A stretch of DNA of 64,000 nt from Psychrobacter sp. JCM 18903 (GCF_000586475.1 NZ_BAWJ01000003.1:1-64000), one strand, 5' to 3'. Shown: positions 29,001 through 38,756, counted from the first letter of the stretch. Made by a program: numbers and translations. Notes: a model not told the origin generated them from the letters alone.

Positions 29001-30730
29001 TGTCTATCAACTGTCTGTTTTGAGCAACCTCAGTCGCCGCATCTATAGGCTTGATAGTCTCTTTATCGATAGTGATATCATCAAGATTCAACCGTGCCCA
29101 AGCCGTGATTTTATTGTCAGTGTTGGCTAACTGTGCATGAATAGTATCAATTTGATTGTCAAACATGAGGATGTCTTTTTTGTAGGCATCACGATTGATA
29201 CTAGACACTTCACTCGATATTTTTTTGATGGCATGTTCAAACTGCTTTAAACCCTCGTTCTCGCTGGTCAGTAGACTAACGGCGAGGGGGCGAATAGATT
29301 CAGGTAGTTGTCCTTGCAGCACCTTTAATGCAGGGTCTTTCATTGACGTGACCAGTACCCGCTTGCCAAGTGCTAAGTAGTGACAAATGACATTGGCAAT
29401 AGTATGGGTTTTTCCTGTACCGGGTGGGCCTTGAACGACCACCCCATCGTAGACATTCAGTTGCTGTATGATTTGTACTTGCTCATCATTGAATGCTTTG
29501 GGGAAATATAGTTCGGCTGGCGCGCGATATAGCTATCACTGCCGCTCACCGTTGATAAACCACGATAAGCAGGAAGTATGGCTTCTTTGTTTTCTGTGGC
29601 GGGTTCTGTCAATATTGCTTTAAGTGCGCTCGGTAAATTGATGTCAGTGACCGTTTCTAGCTGCATTGATAGGTTGTTCAAATCTTGTAAAAATATGTTA
29701 TTGCTTCTGGGACGCGCCATAATGACCCATGTGTCAGTAACCATTAAGCTATTCTGCACTTTAGGTATTTTTCGATCATCTGCATTAGTATGATCTGGCT
29801 GATAAATGCCAGAGGAGTCAAGCAAAGTAACGGCTGACTTCAAGATAGCTCATAGCTACTTGGCAAAAAAGGATTTAATGAAACATCTTCTGAACCATAA
29901 AACTCTTTACTGTTTTTTAATAACTTAGCCAAACCTTGATTTTCTTCTATAGAAAAAGGTTCGGTTTCAAGCGTAGGAGTGGATAGGGTAGGCTTGATGA
30001 GTAACGCCATCGTTTTTTGATCTAAGGTGATTTCAACAGATTGCGTCAATAGGGGATACTTTATCTGCTTGCTACTTTGCTCATTGTCATTGCTTTTTCT
30101 TAGAGCAATACCCATACCCCATACTAACTCTAGCTGTGCATCAGCTAGATTGCCTTGAAGCTGTTGATTAAGCATGAATAGGCTAGAATATAAATCAACA
30201 CTTTGGCGGACGAGTTTCTCTTGTGCTAGCCAAGGTTTCCAAATTTCTTTGAGATAATCGTTAAATTCCTTTTGTACAAGCCCTCTTTCCGAGAAATCTT
30301 TTAAATAAACCTCTTTTTCTGATGATGCTTCTATGTCTAATAATTCATTGTGATAGGTGTCATCAACTTCAAATGGTGTAAATGCTTCTTCATAAGCGAT
30401 AACACCATCATCTATTAGATTTTTTATATTGATTTTTTCTTGCAATAAAGGTTGATCGCTGAATTTTGCTGGAAACTTTAACCAGTTTGCTAATAGTGAG
30501 CTGTTGGGTTTAGGTGCTGAATTTTCACGTAATCGCTCTACACGAAGCCAAACGTCCTCGGAGGCATCATCAGTGATGTTCAGGCTGATACCTGGCAAGT
30601 CTATTACTTGTTCCTCAGTACAAGTGAAATCACTATGTTTAGTAAAATCTTGAGTAGGCGTTTTTTTCATCAAAGCACACTGCTTAATGAACTCAATCTG
30701 AGAGGCCAGTCTTCGTGCGTAAATACTCAT
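26069..30730 (-). CDS. Large superfamily I helicase with C-terminal Vsr-like nuclease, six frame breaks
   Basis: Seven consecutive frames form one gene. Six single missing bases (near 26689, 27265, 28557, 28983, 29519 and 29842) restore 1556 codons exactly. The order is an unassigned N-terminal region (1-300), motif I VVQGPPGTGKTHTIANVI (about 432), a long helical insertion, motif II LVIIDEASQSD (about 1117), VGDDKQVSPEA, SPDRSIYDLFKVVF, LKEHFRSIAPII, ARTFQGKERDIMFLSLVV and NVAASRARDRMYLVRS. The end (about 1408-1510) is a PD-(D/E)XK-type domain of the Vsr/DUF559 kind: FETEV, YRIDMVVEG, AIECDGDRYHG, WKFWRCF. COG1112-type helicase-nuclease fusions include known anti-phage proteins; here the function is inferred. 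All motifs are intact, so the gene is probably functional. Confidence 0.88.
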
Positions 30731-31119
30731 TTGTTAAACCTTCTAAATCATCAAAATTTAAGCCCTGACCTCTCTGTCATATTACACATACTGTTTATCA
30801 GTCTTTATAATAAAACTGCTCAGGCGGTTGATAAGTTTTAAATCAGAAAATACTAAACTATAGCACAGAAATTCATAGGGCTAAGTCGTATCTAATATTT
30901 TAAAAAATGATGACCAATCATTACTATTTCATCAAACAAACTTCAACTATTCCTATCAAAAATACCTTCTCAAAAACCCCATAACCAAAAGTATGTGACG
31001 TGAAAATATTTCTCAGATAAGGGTTTCAAATTTATCCTAATGCGTTACTATTACCACCTAATTCTGTTAGACCCTTATATTTGATACTCTGTATTAACAC
31101 CCTAAGAAAAGGATAGGTT
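30731..31119. other. Divergent intergenic region, helicase-nuclease / oxidase
   Basis: About 390 AT-rich bases. They should contain the promoters of the two flanking divergent genes; no ORF, RNA or strong palindrome was seen. AAGGA lies upstream of the oxidase ATG. Confidence 0.5.
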
Positions 31120-32366
31120 ATGCGCTACGAAGTTATCGTTATCGGTGCAGGTATGGTTGGCACGTCAATCGCGTGGCATCTACAAAAAAATAACTCAAAT
31201 GTATTATTGTTAGACAAAAAATTGCCAGGGTCAGAGACCTCATACGGCAATGCAGGATTGATTCAGCGCGAAGCCATTCATACACATCCTTTTCCTCGTC
31301 AGCTGACAGAAATGATCAGAGTATTGCCAAACCAAGGGACCGATATTCGCTATCGTATCCCGGCCATTTTGCGTTATCACCAAGCGCTGCTTCAGTATTG
31401 GAAATACTCTACGCCGGCTTCAGTCAAAAAAATTGAATCAGAGTGGCAGACGCTGATTGAGCATTGTACTAGTGAGCACCAAACCATGATTAGCGCTTCT
31501 GGTGCTGACGAGCTCATTACTCGTGATGGTTGGTTGCAATTGCATCGCTCAGAAGAGACGTTCAAAGAAGCGCAAGTATCAGCTATCGACGCACGTAACC
31601 AAGGTGTTGAGCATAACGTACTAAACCTTGAAGCGCTAAAAGCAATGGAGCCTAGCGCCAATTTTGAAGGTTTTGTTGGCGCGATTCATTGGAAAAATTC
31701 TTGGCAAGTATCGAACCCAAGCTCACTCGTGAAAGCTTATGCAAAAAACTTCCAAGATATGCAGGGTACGATCAAAGAAAGCGATGTGAAAGAAATCGTT
31801 CAAGATGGCGAAGGCTGGAAAATTATCACTGATAACGATACCTACTATAGTGATAAATTGGTTATCGCAGCAGGCCCATGGTCTAATGATTTGATCAGAC
31901 CACTTGGCTATAATCTGCCGTTGTTCCCAATGCGCGGTTATCATCAGCATTTCAAAGTGACAGAAAAGAACACCATTAATCACAGTATGTTTGATATGGA
32001 CAAAGGCTTTGTGATGGGGCCAATGCAGCAGGGTATCCGTATCACCACTGGTGCTGAGATGACCACGATGAATGCGCCAAAGAACTTTGGTCAGTTAAAA
32101 ACGGTATTGAAACTGGCTAAAAAGATCTTGCCATTAGAAGATGCAGTTGAGAGTGAAGCATGGGCAGGCTCACGTCCTTGTATGCCTGATATGAAGCCAG
32201 TAATCGGTCCTGCTGACAAGCATGACAAACTATGGTTCGCATTTGGTCACAGTCATCAAGGCTTCACTTTAGGCCAATGACAGGGCGTCTGGTTGAAGAA
32301 ATGATTCACGATAAGCCTGCACTGGTCGATCTTGCACCATTTAGTGCCCAGCGTTTTTCTAACTAA
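31120..32366 (+). CDS. FAD-dependent amino-acid oxidoreductase (DadA-like), frame broken near the end
   Basis: The protein belongs to the DAO family of FAD oxidoreductases. It starts with the dinucleotide-binding motif VIVIGAGMVGTSIAWHL, then KKLPGSETSYGNAGLI, and near the end EAWAGSRPCMPDMKPVIGP and FAFGHSHQGFTLG. At 32274-32275 CC appears in place of CCC; restoring it gives HSHQGFTLGPMTGRLVEEM and a natural stop at 32366 (415 residues). Likely substrates are D-amino acids or related amines. The next gene is a RidA protein, which removes the reactive imine/enamine products of such enzymes. The exact substrate is not deducible. Confidence 0.88.
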
Positions 32367-32377
32367 GCGCGTATCTG

Positions 32378-32489
32378 ATATATAGTTGATCCAATTTAAG
32401 AGCGGTACAAGGCAACCGAGTGCAGATGTATATGTCATACTTCAAGCGAGGTTAACGCTGTAACGCTTGTATAGTGGATTGACTATAGT
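32378..32489. repeat. Dispersed inverted-repeat element, copy 2
   Basis: A 112-bp intergenic element with terminal inverted repeats TATAGTTGATCCA and TGGATTGACTATA (11 of 13 pairs). Inside are TACAAGGCAACCGAGTGCAG and CTTCAAGCGAGGTTAACGC, which match copy 3 closely and copy 1 in part. It lies between the oxidase and ridA-family genes, oriented opposite to copies 1 and 3. Confidence 0.65.
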
Positions 32490-32526
32490 TAGCACAGAAT
32501 TAAATTAATAAATAAAAGGTATAGAC

Positions 32527-32868
32527 ATGATTAAGAAGCTACATAGCAATCAACGTATGAGCAAAACCGTAATCCATAACCAGACGATCTATTTGTGTGG
32601 TCAGGTCGGTAATGCAGAAGACGATATCAAAGCGCAAACATTGACTTGCTTGGAAAAAATCCAAACGTTATTAGAAGAAGTGGGTAGTGATAAATCAAAA
32701 CTACTATCAGTAACGGTTTGGATCAAAGATATGGCAGACTTTGCTGCTATGAATGAAGTCTATGACAATTTTTTTGAAGGCATTCAGCCACCAGCACGTG
32801 CTTGTGGCGAGTCAGCCCTAGCACGCCCTGAGCTATTGGTTGAGATGATAGCTATCGCTGCTGAGTAA
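32527..32868 (+). CDS. RidA family enamine/imine deaminase
   Basis: The 113-residue protein is of the YjgF/YER057c/UK114 fold. It hydrolyses reactive enamine/imine intermediates in the RidA prototype. Motifs seen are TIYLCGQVGN, ETLTCLEKIQTLLEEVGS-like spacing, VTVWIKDMADFAAMNEVYDNFF and the C-terminal PPARACGESALARPELLVEMIAIA with the active-site arginine. It follows the FAD oxidoreductase gene, so it probably clears imines made by that enzyme. The family has several subgroups (Rid1-7), and the PPARAC form suggests a non-archetypal one. Confidence 0.9.
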   Translation: MIKKLHSNQRMSKTVIHNQTIYLCGQVGNAEDDIKAQTLTCLEKIQTLLEEVGSDKSKLLSVTVWIKDMADFAAMNEVYDNFFEGIQPPARACGESALARPELLVEMIAIAAE

Positions 32869-33187
32869 TAGATTGCCCGTAGTATCCGTATTAAATAAAA
32901 AAGGCCATGATAGCGATATCATGGCCTTTTTTATCGTCTTATGATTTGGTTGTGAATCTATTTTTATAAATTACCAAAGCGAACTAGACTATATTTATTC
33001 AACTTATGTCTTATAAAATTATGAATTTTTTGTGTTACCTGTTATTATACGCCAGCAATAATTCTGAGATAATTCACATATATTGAGAAGTTGTAGAGTG
33101 CTTTAGCACTGATAGCAGCAATATTATGACTCTCTTTTTTAGCTAATTATAAGTTTGCCTTTTATTAAACATTTTGAGGAAATTCAC
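32869..33187. other. Intergenic region with one terminator
   Basis: Apart from the terminator at 32897-32932, this AT-rich stretch shows no gene. The promoter of the small membrane protein gene should lie in its second half. Confidence 0.5.
32897..32932. terminator. Rho-independent terminator after the RidA gene
   Basis: AAAAAAGGCCATGAT pairs perfectly with ATCATGGCCTTTTTT around a 6-base loop, 28 bases after the stop. The T-run supports plus-strand termination; the A-run allows the reverse direction too. Confidence 0.9.
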
Positions 33188-33424
33188 GTGGAATTTATAG
33201 GTGTTATTTTACTTGTCATCGCAAGTATCATGTGCATTATTTATAGCATTAAATTAATTATTATAGCCTTCCAAGAGTCGGTACTCTGGGGGCTGTTATA
33301 TCTATTTCTTCCATTTGCCAATTTATACTTTATTATCACTCGCTGGGCAGAGTGCAGTTCACCATTTTTGAGATCACTCATAGCCGTTGCATTTATGATT
33401 GTGGGCGCTTTGATGGCTTCATAA
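33188..33424 (+). CDS. Small inner-membrane protein, 78 residues
   Basis: No family is recognised. The start is a GTG at 33188 with GAGGA seven bases upstream; an ATG-type start 11 codons earlier lacks such a signal. The product has three hydrophobic segments (about 2-22, 31-48 and 60-77) separated by short loops, with one conserved-looking ITRWAEC stretch. It has the look of a small hypothetical integral membrane protein. It converges with the enoyl-CoA hydratase gene. Confidence 0.7.
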   Translation: MEFIGVILLVIASIMCIIYSIKLIIIAFQESVLWGLLYLFLPFANLYFIITRWAECSSPFLRSLIAVAFMIVGALMAS

Positions 33425-33471
33425 TAATAGCAACGTCATCTTTCTTTAGTCAGAGTATTTTCGTCAAACAG

Positions 33472-34284
33472 TTAGCATCCTTTCCATACCGCTTGGCGCT
33501 TTTCAACAAAGGCGTCAATACCTTCACTCACATCGCCTGCCATCATATTACAAGTCATCACTTCACTGGCATAGCCATAAGCATCTTCGACGCTCATATT
33601 CAATTGCTTATAAAACATATCTTTGCCAGTTCTTACCGCTACCGGAGATTTGGCGGTGATAGCTGTGATTAAAGACTGCAAGACTTGTTCTAATTGCTCT
33701 GCTGGGGCTACTCGATTGATCAATCCATATTGCAAGGCAGTATGTGCATCGATAAACTCACCAGTAATCAGCATCTCAAACGCTTGCTTACGAGGTAGAT
33801 TACGACTGACAGCAACGGCAGGCGTGGAGCAAAAAAGCCCAACGTTTATCCCTGAAGTGGCAAATTTGGCTTCATCAGCGGCAACGGCCAAATCACAAGC
33901 TGCGACTAGCTGGCATCCTGCTGCTGTCGCAATGCCTTGCACCTTTGCAATGACGACTTGCGGCATACGATTAATAGTGAGCATCATGTGACTGCATTGT
34001 TGGAATAGGGCGCGCTGAAAGGCTTCATCTGAATGTGCGCGCATCTCTTTTAGATTGTGACCGGCACAAAACGCTTTACCATTTGCTGCAATGACGACTA
34101 CACGGATATTGGCATCTTGAGCGATACTGTCCAGTTCCGCTTGTAGCGCAGAGAGTAGCTCAACGGATAAGGCATTGAATTGCTTTGGTCGGTTTAAGGT
34201 GAGAGTGACCACGCCACTTTTTCTATCGTCTTTTCTAATAACGAGAAAGTCGTCCATGGCTAAGGCAACGTCAGAGTTTGTCAT
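33472..34284 (-). CDS. Enoyl-CoA hydratase/isomerase family protein
   Basis: The 270-residue crotonase-fold protein probably acts on an acyl-CoA ester. Oxyanion-hole segments are FCAGHNLKEM and ATAAGCQLVAACDLAVA, followed by KFATSGINVGLFCSTPAVAVSRN. The sequence CSTPAVAVSRN resembles the ECHDC3-like subgroup and lacks one of the usual catalytic glutamates, so hydratase activity is not certain. It is not in an obvious fatty-acid operon. Confidence 0.88.
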   Translation of the reverse strand: MTNSDVALAMDDFLVIRKDDRKSGVVTLTLNRPKQFNALSVELLSALQAELDSIAQDANIRVVVIAANGKAFCAGHNLKEMRAHSDEAFQRALFQQCSHMMLTINRMPQVVIAKVQGIATAAGCQLVAACDLAVAADEAKFATSGINVGLFCSTPAVAVSRNLPRKQAFEMLITGEFIDAHTALQYGLINRVAPAEQLEQVLQSLITAITAKSPVAVRTGKDMFYKQLNMSVEDAYGYASEVMTCNMMAGDVSEGIDAFVEKRQAVWKGC

Positions 34285-34397
34285 TTATCATCCTTGATAA
34301 TGGGTTGTTTCGTTTGGCAGATGCTATGTATAGCTACCTAAATAGTAGCATGGCTTACCTCTTATATAATAGGTTGCTCATGTAGAAAGCAGACAAA

Positions 34398-34433
34398 TAA
34401 AAATAGCGATCTCATATTCTGAGGTCGCTATTT
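34398..34433. terminator. Terminator downstream of the VOC gene
   Basis: AAATAGCGATCTCA pairs with TGAGGTCGCTATTT around a 5-base loop, flanked by A- and T-rich DNA. It lies about 55 bases beyond the VOC stop, and reading on the minus strand a T-run follows. Confidence 0.75.
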
Positions 34434-34486
34434 GTTTATCAGTCAGATACAAGTTAAGGCTGTATTAAGCTGTATGTACACTGAGT

Positions 34487-34986
34487 TTAGTATGCGCCTT
34501 CGCTATAAATAAGCTCGTAGCTGTGGCTGTATATCTCGACGATATTGCCAAACGGGTCTTCCATGTAGATCATGCGGTAAGGTTTTTCACCAGGGTAATA
34601 ATAGCGTGGTTTTTCCATACGCTTTTTACCGCCTGCTGCAACGATGCGCTCAGCCAACTCTTCAACATTTGGATCTTGAACGCAGAAGTGAAAGATACCT
34701 GTTTTCCAGTATTCAAAGTTGTTTTCAGGGTTTTCTTGATTTTGAATTCAAAAATCTCAACACCGATACGGTCACCAGTAGATAAGTGAGCGATGCGGAA
34801 GCTGCCCCAACCAGAACCAAATACTTCAGTACACATCTCACCAATCGGGCTGTCATCTTCAACAATCTCAGTCGGTTCCATGATGGTGTACCAACCCATC
34901 ACTTCAGTATAAAATTTTACGGCGGCATCTAAGTCAGGGACTGACAGACCGATGTGCGAAAAGCTTCTTGGATAAACGTTGTTCAT
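34487..34986 (-). CDS. VOC/glyoxalase-superfamily protein, frame broken
   Basis: A vicinal-oxygen-chelate enzyme. The first frame gives SFSHIGLSVPDLDAAVKFYTEVMGW, then after GVEIFEFK the frame is lost at 34740-34743, where one A (minus strand) is missing from a run. The restored frame continues NQENPENNFEYWKTGIFHFC and ends MIYMEDPFGNIVEIYSH with the metal-ligand glutamate, stopping at 34487 (about 166 residues). Metal ligands H (SHIG), H (IFHFC) and E (VEIYSH) are all present. AGGAG precedes the ATG. A LysR gene is divergent and may control it. Substrate is unknown; glyoxalase I or a dioxygenase-type enzyme is possible. Confidence 0.85.
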
Positions 34987-35093
34987 AGTTTGTGCTCCTG
35001 TTTGCTGTATTCTTGTTTAACGTGAGGCCAGTATACAAACGCATATTCATTATGTAAAATTATCAAATATTATATAAATAAGTATGAAACGTA

Positions 35094-35963
35094 ATGATAA
35101 ATATCACATGGCTACGCACCTTTTGTACGCTTGCAGAAGTGGGGCACTTTACTCGTACCGCTGAACGTCTATATATGACGCAGTCTGGTGTGAGCCAACA
35201 CATAAGTAAGTTAGAGGAGCAACTAGATACGGACTTGTTGATTCGACAAGGAAAGCGGTTTTCATTGACCAATGCAGGTGAGCAGCTTTATAAAGAAGCA
35301 GGTGAGATATTGCAGCGCTTATCAAATTTAGAACAGCACATCGGTGAAGATCCGCCTTATGAAGGATTGGTACGGTTGATGTCACCGGGTAGTGTGGGAC
35401 TTAAGCTGTATCCGCAGCTTTTGTCTTTACAGCAGCAGCATCCAAAACTAGTGATTGATTACCGTTTTGCTCCAAATTCTGATATTGAGCGGGCGCTGGC
35501 AAATCACGAGATTGATATCGGCTTTATGACAGATATCTCAGATGATGAAACGGTTAGCTGCAAGCCTATGGCGCAAGAAGCATTGATACTAGTAACCCCT
35601 GCGGCTACAGCAGAGCCTAGCTGGGAGCAGCTTATGGCACTTGGATTTATTGATCATCCGGATGGCGCCCATCATGCAGGCATGCTACTGACTGCCAATT
35701 ATGAGCAATTTCAGCATATCAATGACTTTGAGAAAAAGGGCTTTTCGAATCAGATTGGCCTGATACTAGAGCCCGTCAGCAGGGGAATAGGTTTTACTGT
35801 CTTGCCAGCACATGCAGTGGCTGCCTATCCAAAGCCTGAACTGATTAGCAGTCATCATTTACCAGTTGCCGTTAGTGAGACGCTATATCTGGCAGTCAGA
35901 CGACAGCAGGTACTCTCTAATAGAATACATACGGTCATTGATGAAGTAAAAAAATGGCTATAG
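35094..35963 (+). CDS. LysR family transcriptional regulator
   Basis: The 289-residue protein has the LysR winged helix-turn-helix (about 1-60: WLRTFCTLAEVGHFTRTAERLYMTQSGVSQHISKLEEQL) and the periplasmic-binding-like effector domain (about 90-289). It is divergent from the VOC enzyme gene, with about 107 bases between the starts, the classic arrangement for a LysR regulator and its target. The first codon is ATG 35094 with no strong Shine-Dalgarno sequence. The inducer cannot be told. Confidence 0.93.
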   Translation: MINITWLRTFCTLAEVGHFTRTAERLYMTQSGVSQHISKLEEQLDTDLLIRQGKRFSLTNAGEQLYKEAGEILQRLSNLEQHIGEDPPYEGLVRLMSPGSVGLKLYPQLLSLQQQHPKLVIDYRFAPNSDIERALANHEIDIGFMTDISDDETVSCKPMAQEALILVTPAATAEPSWEQLMALGFIDHPDGAHHAGMLLTANYEQFQHINDFEKKGFSNQIGLILEPVSRGIGFTVLPAHAVAAYPKPELISSHHLPVAVSETLYLAVRRQQVLSNRIHTVIDEVKKWL

Positions 35964-36074
35964 ACATGTTGAGAGTGATACATGCACAGCTAGCAAAGGG
36001 TTAATCGAAAGTTCAATAGCTGTGCATTTAGTGGAGGAGGTTCACTGATAGATTGCGACTATAAAAGATTGCGT

Positions 36075-37211
36075 CTATTTTAAAGTCTGCCCAAGTTTGA
36101 TACTTGCAGCGATATTAGCAGCAGTAGTCTCAATATTGTTATAAGCAGAACCCAACACGTTATCAATCGTGTCTATTTTTTGGATACTCGGCATAACCAC
36201 ATCGAACTGACTGGTCTGGGCAGGTTTTAGTCCATCGACGCTGCCGCAGATAGCGATAACAGGTGTACGGCTAGCGTTAGCGATTTGGCTGATACCGCCT
36301 GCCACTTTACCCATAGCTGTTTGCGCATCGAGCTTGCCTTCGCCAGTGATGACTAGATCAGCCTCTGCGATATGCTGTGATAGGTGAGCCACTTCGGCAA
36401 CTGTATCAAAGCCTGACTTTAGCTGAGCTTGAAAGAATGTCATCATCGCATAGCCAAGACCGCCAGCAGCGCCAGCGCCTTCGACGTATTGACAGTCTTC
36501 ATAGCCGTGCTCTCCACATATAGTCGCAAAGTGACTGAGTGCCTTGTCCAAGGTATTGACTTGCTCTGGACAAGCGCCTTTTTGTGGGCCAAACACTGCG
36601 CTTGCACCCAGCAGACCGCATAACGGATTGGTCACATCACAAGCAACTTCAAATACCGTGTCTGATATCTTTGCATGAAGGCTAGTATTATCGAGCTTAT
36701 GTAGGCTGGCAAGTGCGCCACCACCATGAGTGAGCAGGCTATCATTCATGTCATGAAATGTTATGCCTAGCGCCATTAGCATGCCAAGACCTGCATCATT
36801 GGTTGCGCTACCACCTAGACCAATGACGATACGCTTAGCACCTTCTTCTAACGCATCTTCGATCAGCTCCCCAACACCATAACTACTCGCAATAACGGGA
36901 TTACGCTCATCAGCTGTCAGTAGGTGCAGTCCGCAGGCTTGAGCCACTTCGATAACAGCAGTCGCATCAGGCAATAACAGATACTTTGCCGTAATCGGCC
37001 TCATCAACGGGTCATGTACTCTGACTTCTTTCCAGCGCCCGCCCAATACATAAGACAATACCGCTGAGGTACCTTCACCGCCATCGGCCATTGGCAACAG
37101 CTTATAGTCAGCATCTGGAAACACTTGGCTAAAGCCAGATTGAATGGCATGGCAAACGTCCAGTGCTTCTAAACTTTCTTTAAACGAGTCAGGGGCGATC
37201 AAAATTTTCAT
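36075..37211 (-). CDS. glxK: Glycerate kinase
   Basis: Glycerate kinase phosphorylates D-glycerate with ATP (to 2- or 3-phosphoglycerate depending on type). The 378 residues match the GarK/GlxK family (type I): MKILIAPDSFKESL at the start, MADGGEGTSAVL, GLGGSATNDAGLGML, GPQKGACPEQ and DLVITGEGKLDAQT. The next gene upstream on the strand is a GntP permease, so the pair forms a glycerate (or related sugar-acid) uptake and use unit. Between garK and glxK names there is no basis to choose. Confidence 0.93.
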   Translation of the reverse strand: MKILIAPDSFKESLEALDVCHAIQSGFSQVFPDADYKLLPMADGGEGTSAVLSYVLGGRWKEVRVHDPLMRPITAKYLLLPDATAVIEVAQACGLHLLTADERNPVIASSYGVGELIEDALEEGAKRIVIGLGGSATNDAGLGMLMALGITFHDMNDSLLTHGGGALASLHKLDNTSLHAKISDTVFEVACDVTNPLCGLLGASAVFGPQKGACPEQVNTLDKALSHFATICGEHGYEDCQYVEGAGAAGGLGYAMMTFFQAQLKSGFDTVAEVAHLSQHIAEADLVITGEGKLDAQTAMGKVAGGISQIANASRTPVIAICGSVDGLKPAQTSQFDVVMPSIQKIDTIDNVLGSAYNNIETTAANIAASIKLGQTLK

Positions 37212-37323
37212 ACGGCTCTCTTTGAATATCTTAATGACACGATCATTGCGATAGTGTCATGTTTTAAAACGTTTACTTAGCAATCATCAAATAAACGTAT
37301 GTATAAATACCCAATTTTATGAA

Positions 37324-38682
37324 CTAGATAAACACTAGGGTCAATAACCAGATAAATACGATGCTAGTCACACCTTGGATACCAGTGGCCATTGAATGAG
37401 CTTTGTACGCTTGTGCCACGCTCATGCGACTAAACTGGCTAACAATCCAAAAGAAGCTGTCATTGGCATGCGAGATGGTCATGGCACCAGCACCAATTGC
37501 CATCACGCAGAATACACGGCCAAGCTCACTGTCCAAGCCAATTTGGTTCAACAGTGGGGCAACCATTGCAGAGGTTGTGACCAATGCGACCGTGGTTGAG
37601 CCTTGTGCTGTTTTTAGCGCAGCAGAGACGATAAATGGCATAAGAATACCTAAACCTAAGGCCGATAACGTTGAACCTAGATAATCGCCAATTGGTGTGA
37701 CTTTTAGCATGGCACCAAATGCGCCACCAGCACCAGTGATCAGTAGGATAGGGGCTGCTACTACCAAACCTTGCGAGATACTATCGCTGATTTGCTGCGT
37801 TTTTTGCTCTGAATCAATCAATAAAAACGATAAAAACAAACCGATAAGTAGTGCAGTAAGCGGATTACCAATGAATATCAAAATCTCCGCTACCATGCTA
37901 CTGCCAAATGGTGCGCTTGGGAAATTAGCCACCGACGACAGGCAGATTAATATGATAGGCACAATAATCGGTAAAAACGCCATTGTTGCTGAAGGCAAAT
38001 GGCTGTAATCATCACGAGTTTTCATTCCTTCAGGCATTGCTGCTGGAGCGTCTGCCGCATTGATATTGTCAGGAGTGGCGTTAAGGAAGCGATTAGACCA
38101 CCACCAGCCAGCCAGTACCGCAACGGCTGTCACGACCACACCGACCATGATGACCAAACCCAAGTTTGACTCTAGACCTAAGTTACCTGCCGCTGCGATT
38201 GGGCCTGGCGTGGGCGGTACAAAGGTATGGGTAGCGTATAGTCCAGTTGCCAAGGCAATGCTCATTGCGACACTTGATACATGTAGACGCTCAGCCAAAG
38301 ACTCTTTTAGAGAGTTCAAGATAATATAGCCAGAGTCACAAAATACAGGTATAGAAACGACTGCACCGACGATAGACATGGTCAAAGTAGGGAAGCGTGG
38401 CCCCAATACTTTGATGACTGACTCTGCCATTACGATAGCAGCCCCCGTTTTTTCAAGAATTAAGCCAATAATCGTACCAAATACAATCACAAGACCGATA
38501 TAGCCTAAGATACCACCGAAACCATCAGAGATCGTTTTTGCGACCGTGTTAAGTGGTACTTGATAAAATAGCGCGACCAAGAAAGCAGAGAGAATCAATA
38601 CTAAAAAGGGATGCCACTTTAATTTTGCGGTAGCGAAAATAATAAAAAGAATGGTCAGCACAAGCCAAAATACAATCATCAC
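37324..38682 (-). CDS. GntP family sugar-acid permease
   Basis: An inner-membrane proton symporter with about 12-14 hydrophobic segments over 452 residues. GntP family marks are SIPVFCDSGYIILNSL, THTFVPPTPGPIAAAGNLG, ALKTAQGSTTVALVTTSAMVAP and SHANDSFFWIVSQFS. Family members carry gluconate, glycerate or related acids; the following glycerate kinase gene suggests glycerate here. About 110 bases separate the two genes. A long palindrome lies in the region upstream of this start (38717-38756). Confidence 0.92.
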   Translation of the reverse strand: MMIVFWLVLTILFIIFATAKLKWHPFLVLILSAFLVALFYQVPLNTVAKTISDGFGGILGYIGLVIVFGTIIGLILEKTGAAIVMAESVIKVLGPRFPTLTMSIVGAVVSIPVFCDSGYIILNSLKESLAERLHVSSVAMSIALATGLYATHTFVPPTPGPIAAAGNLGLESNLGLVIMVGVVVTAVAVLAGWWWSNRFLNATPDNINAADAPAAMPEGMKTRDDYSHLPSATMAFLPIIVPIILICLSSVANFPSAPFGSSMVAEILIFIGNPLTALLIGLFLSFLLIDSEQKTQQISDSISQGLVVAAPILLITGAGGAFGAMLKVTPIGDYLGSTLSALGLGILMPFIVSAALKTAQGSTTVALVTTSAMVAPLLNQIGLDSELGRVFCVMAIGAGAMTISHANDSFFWIVSQFSRMSVAQAYKAHSMATGIQGVTSIVFIWLLTLVFI

Positions 38683-38716
38683 TGTCTCTACATGTAGGTT
38701 GATGGCGATAATTGTG

Positions 38717-38756
38717 GATGCTGCTACTGAGCTATTATTTCATTAATAGCAGCATC
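38717..38756. promoter_or_regulatory. Long palindrome upstream of the permease gene
   Basis: GATGCTGCTA and TAGCAGCATC form perfect 10-base arms around a 20-base centre that itself can pair (GCTATTA with TAATAGC). It lies 35-74 bases upstream of the permease start. It is not followed by a T-run, so an operator or 5' leader hairpin is more likely than a terminator. Confidence 0.45.

Noticed and set aside
26069..30730. Helicase-nuclease as a decayed pseudogene
   Set aside because: Six breaks seem many, but all are single missing bases, every motif is intact, and the repaired length is exactly 1556 codons. Artefact is the simpler explanation.
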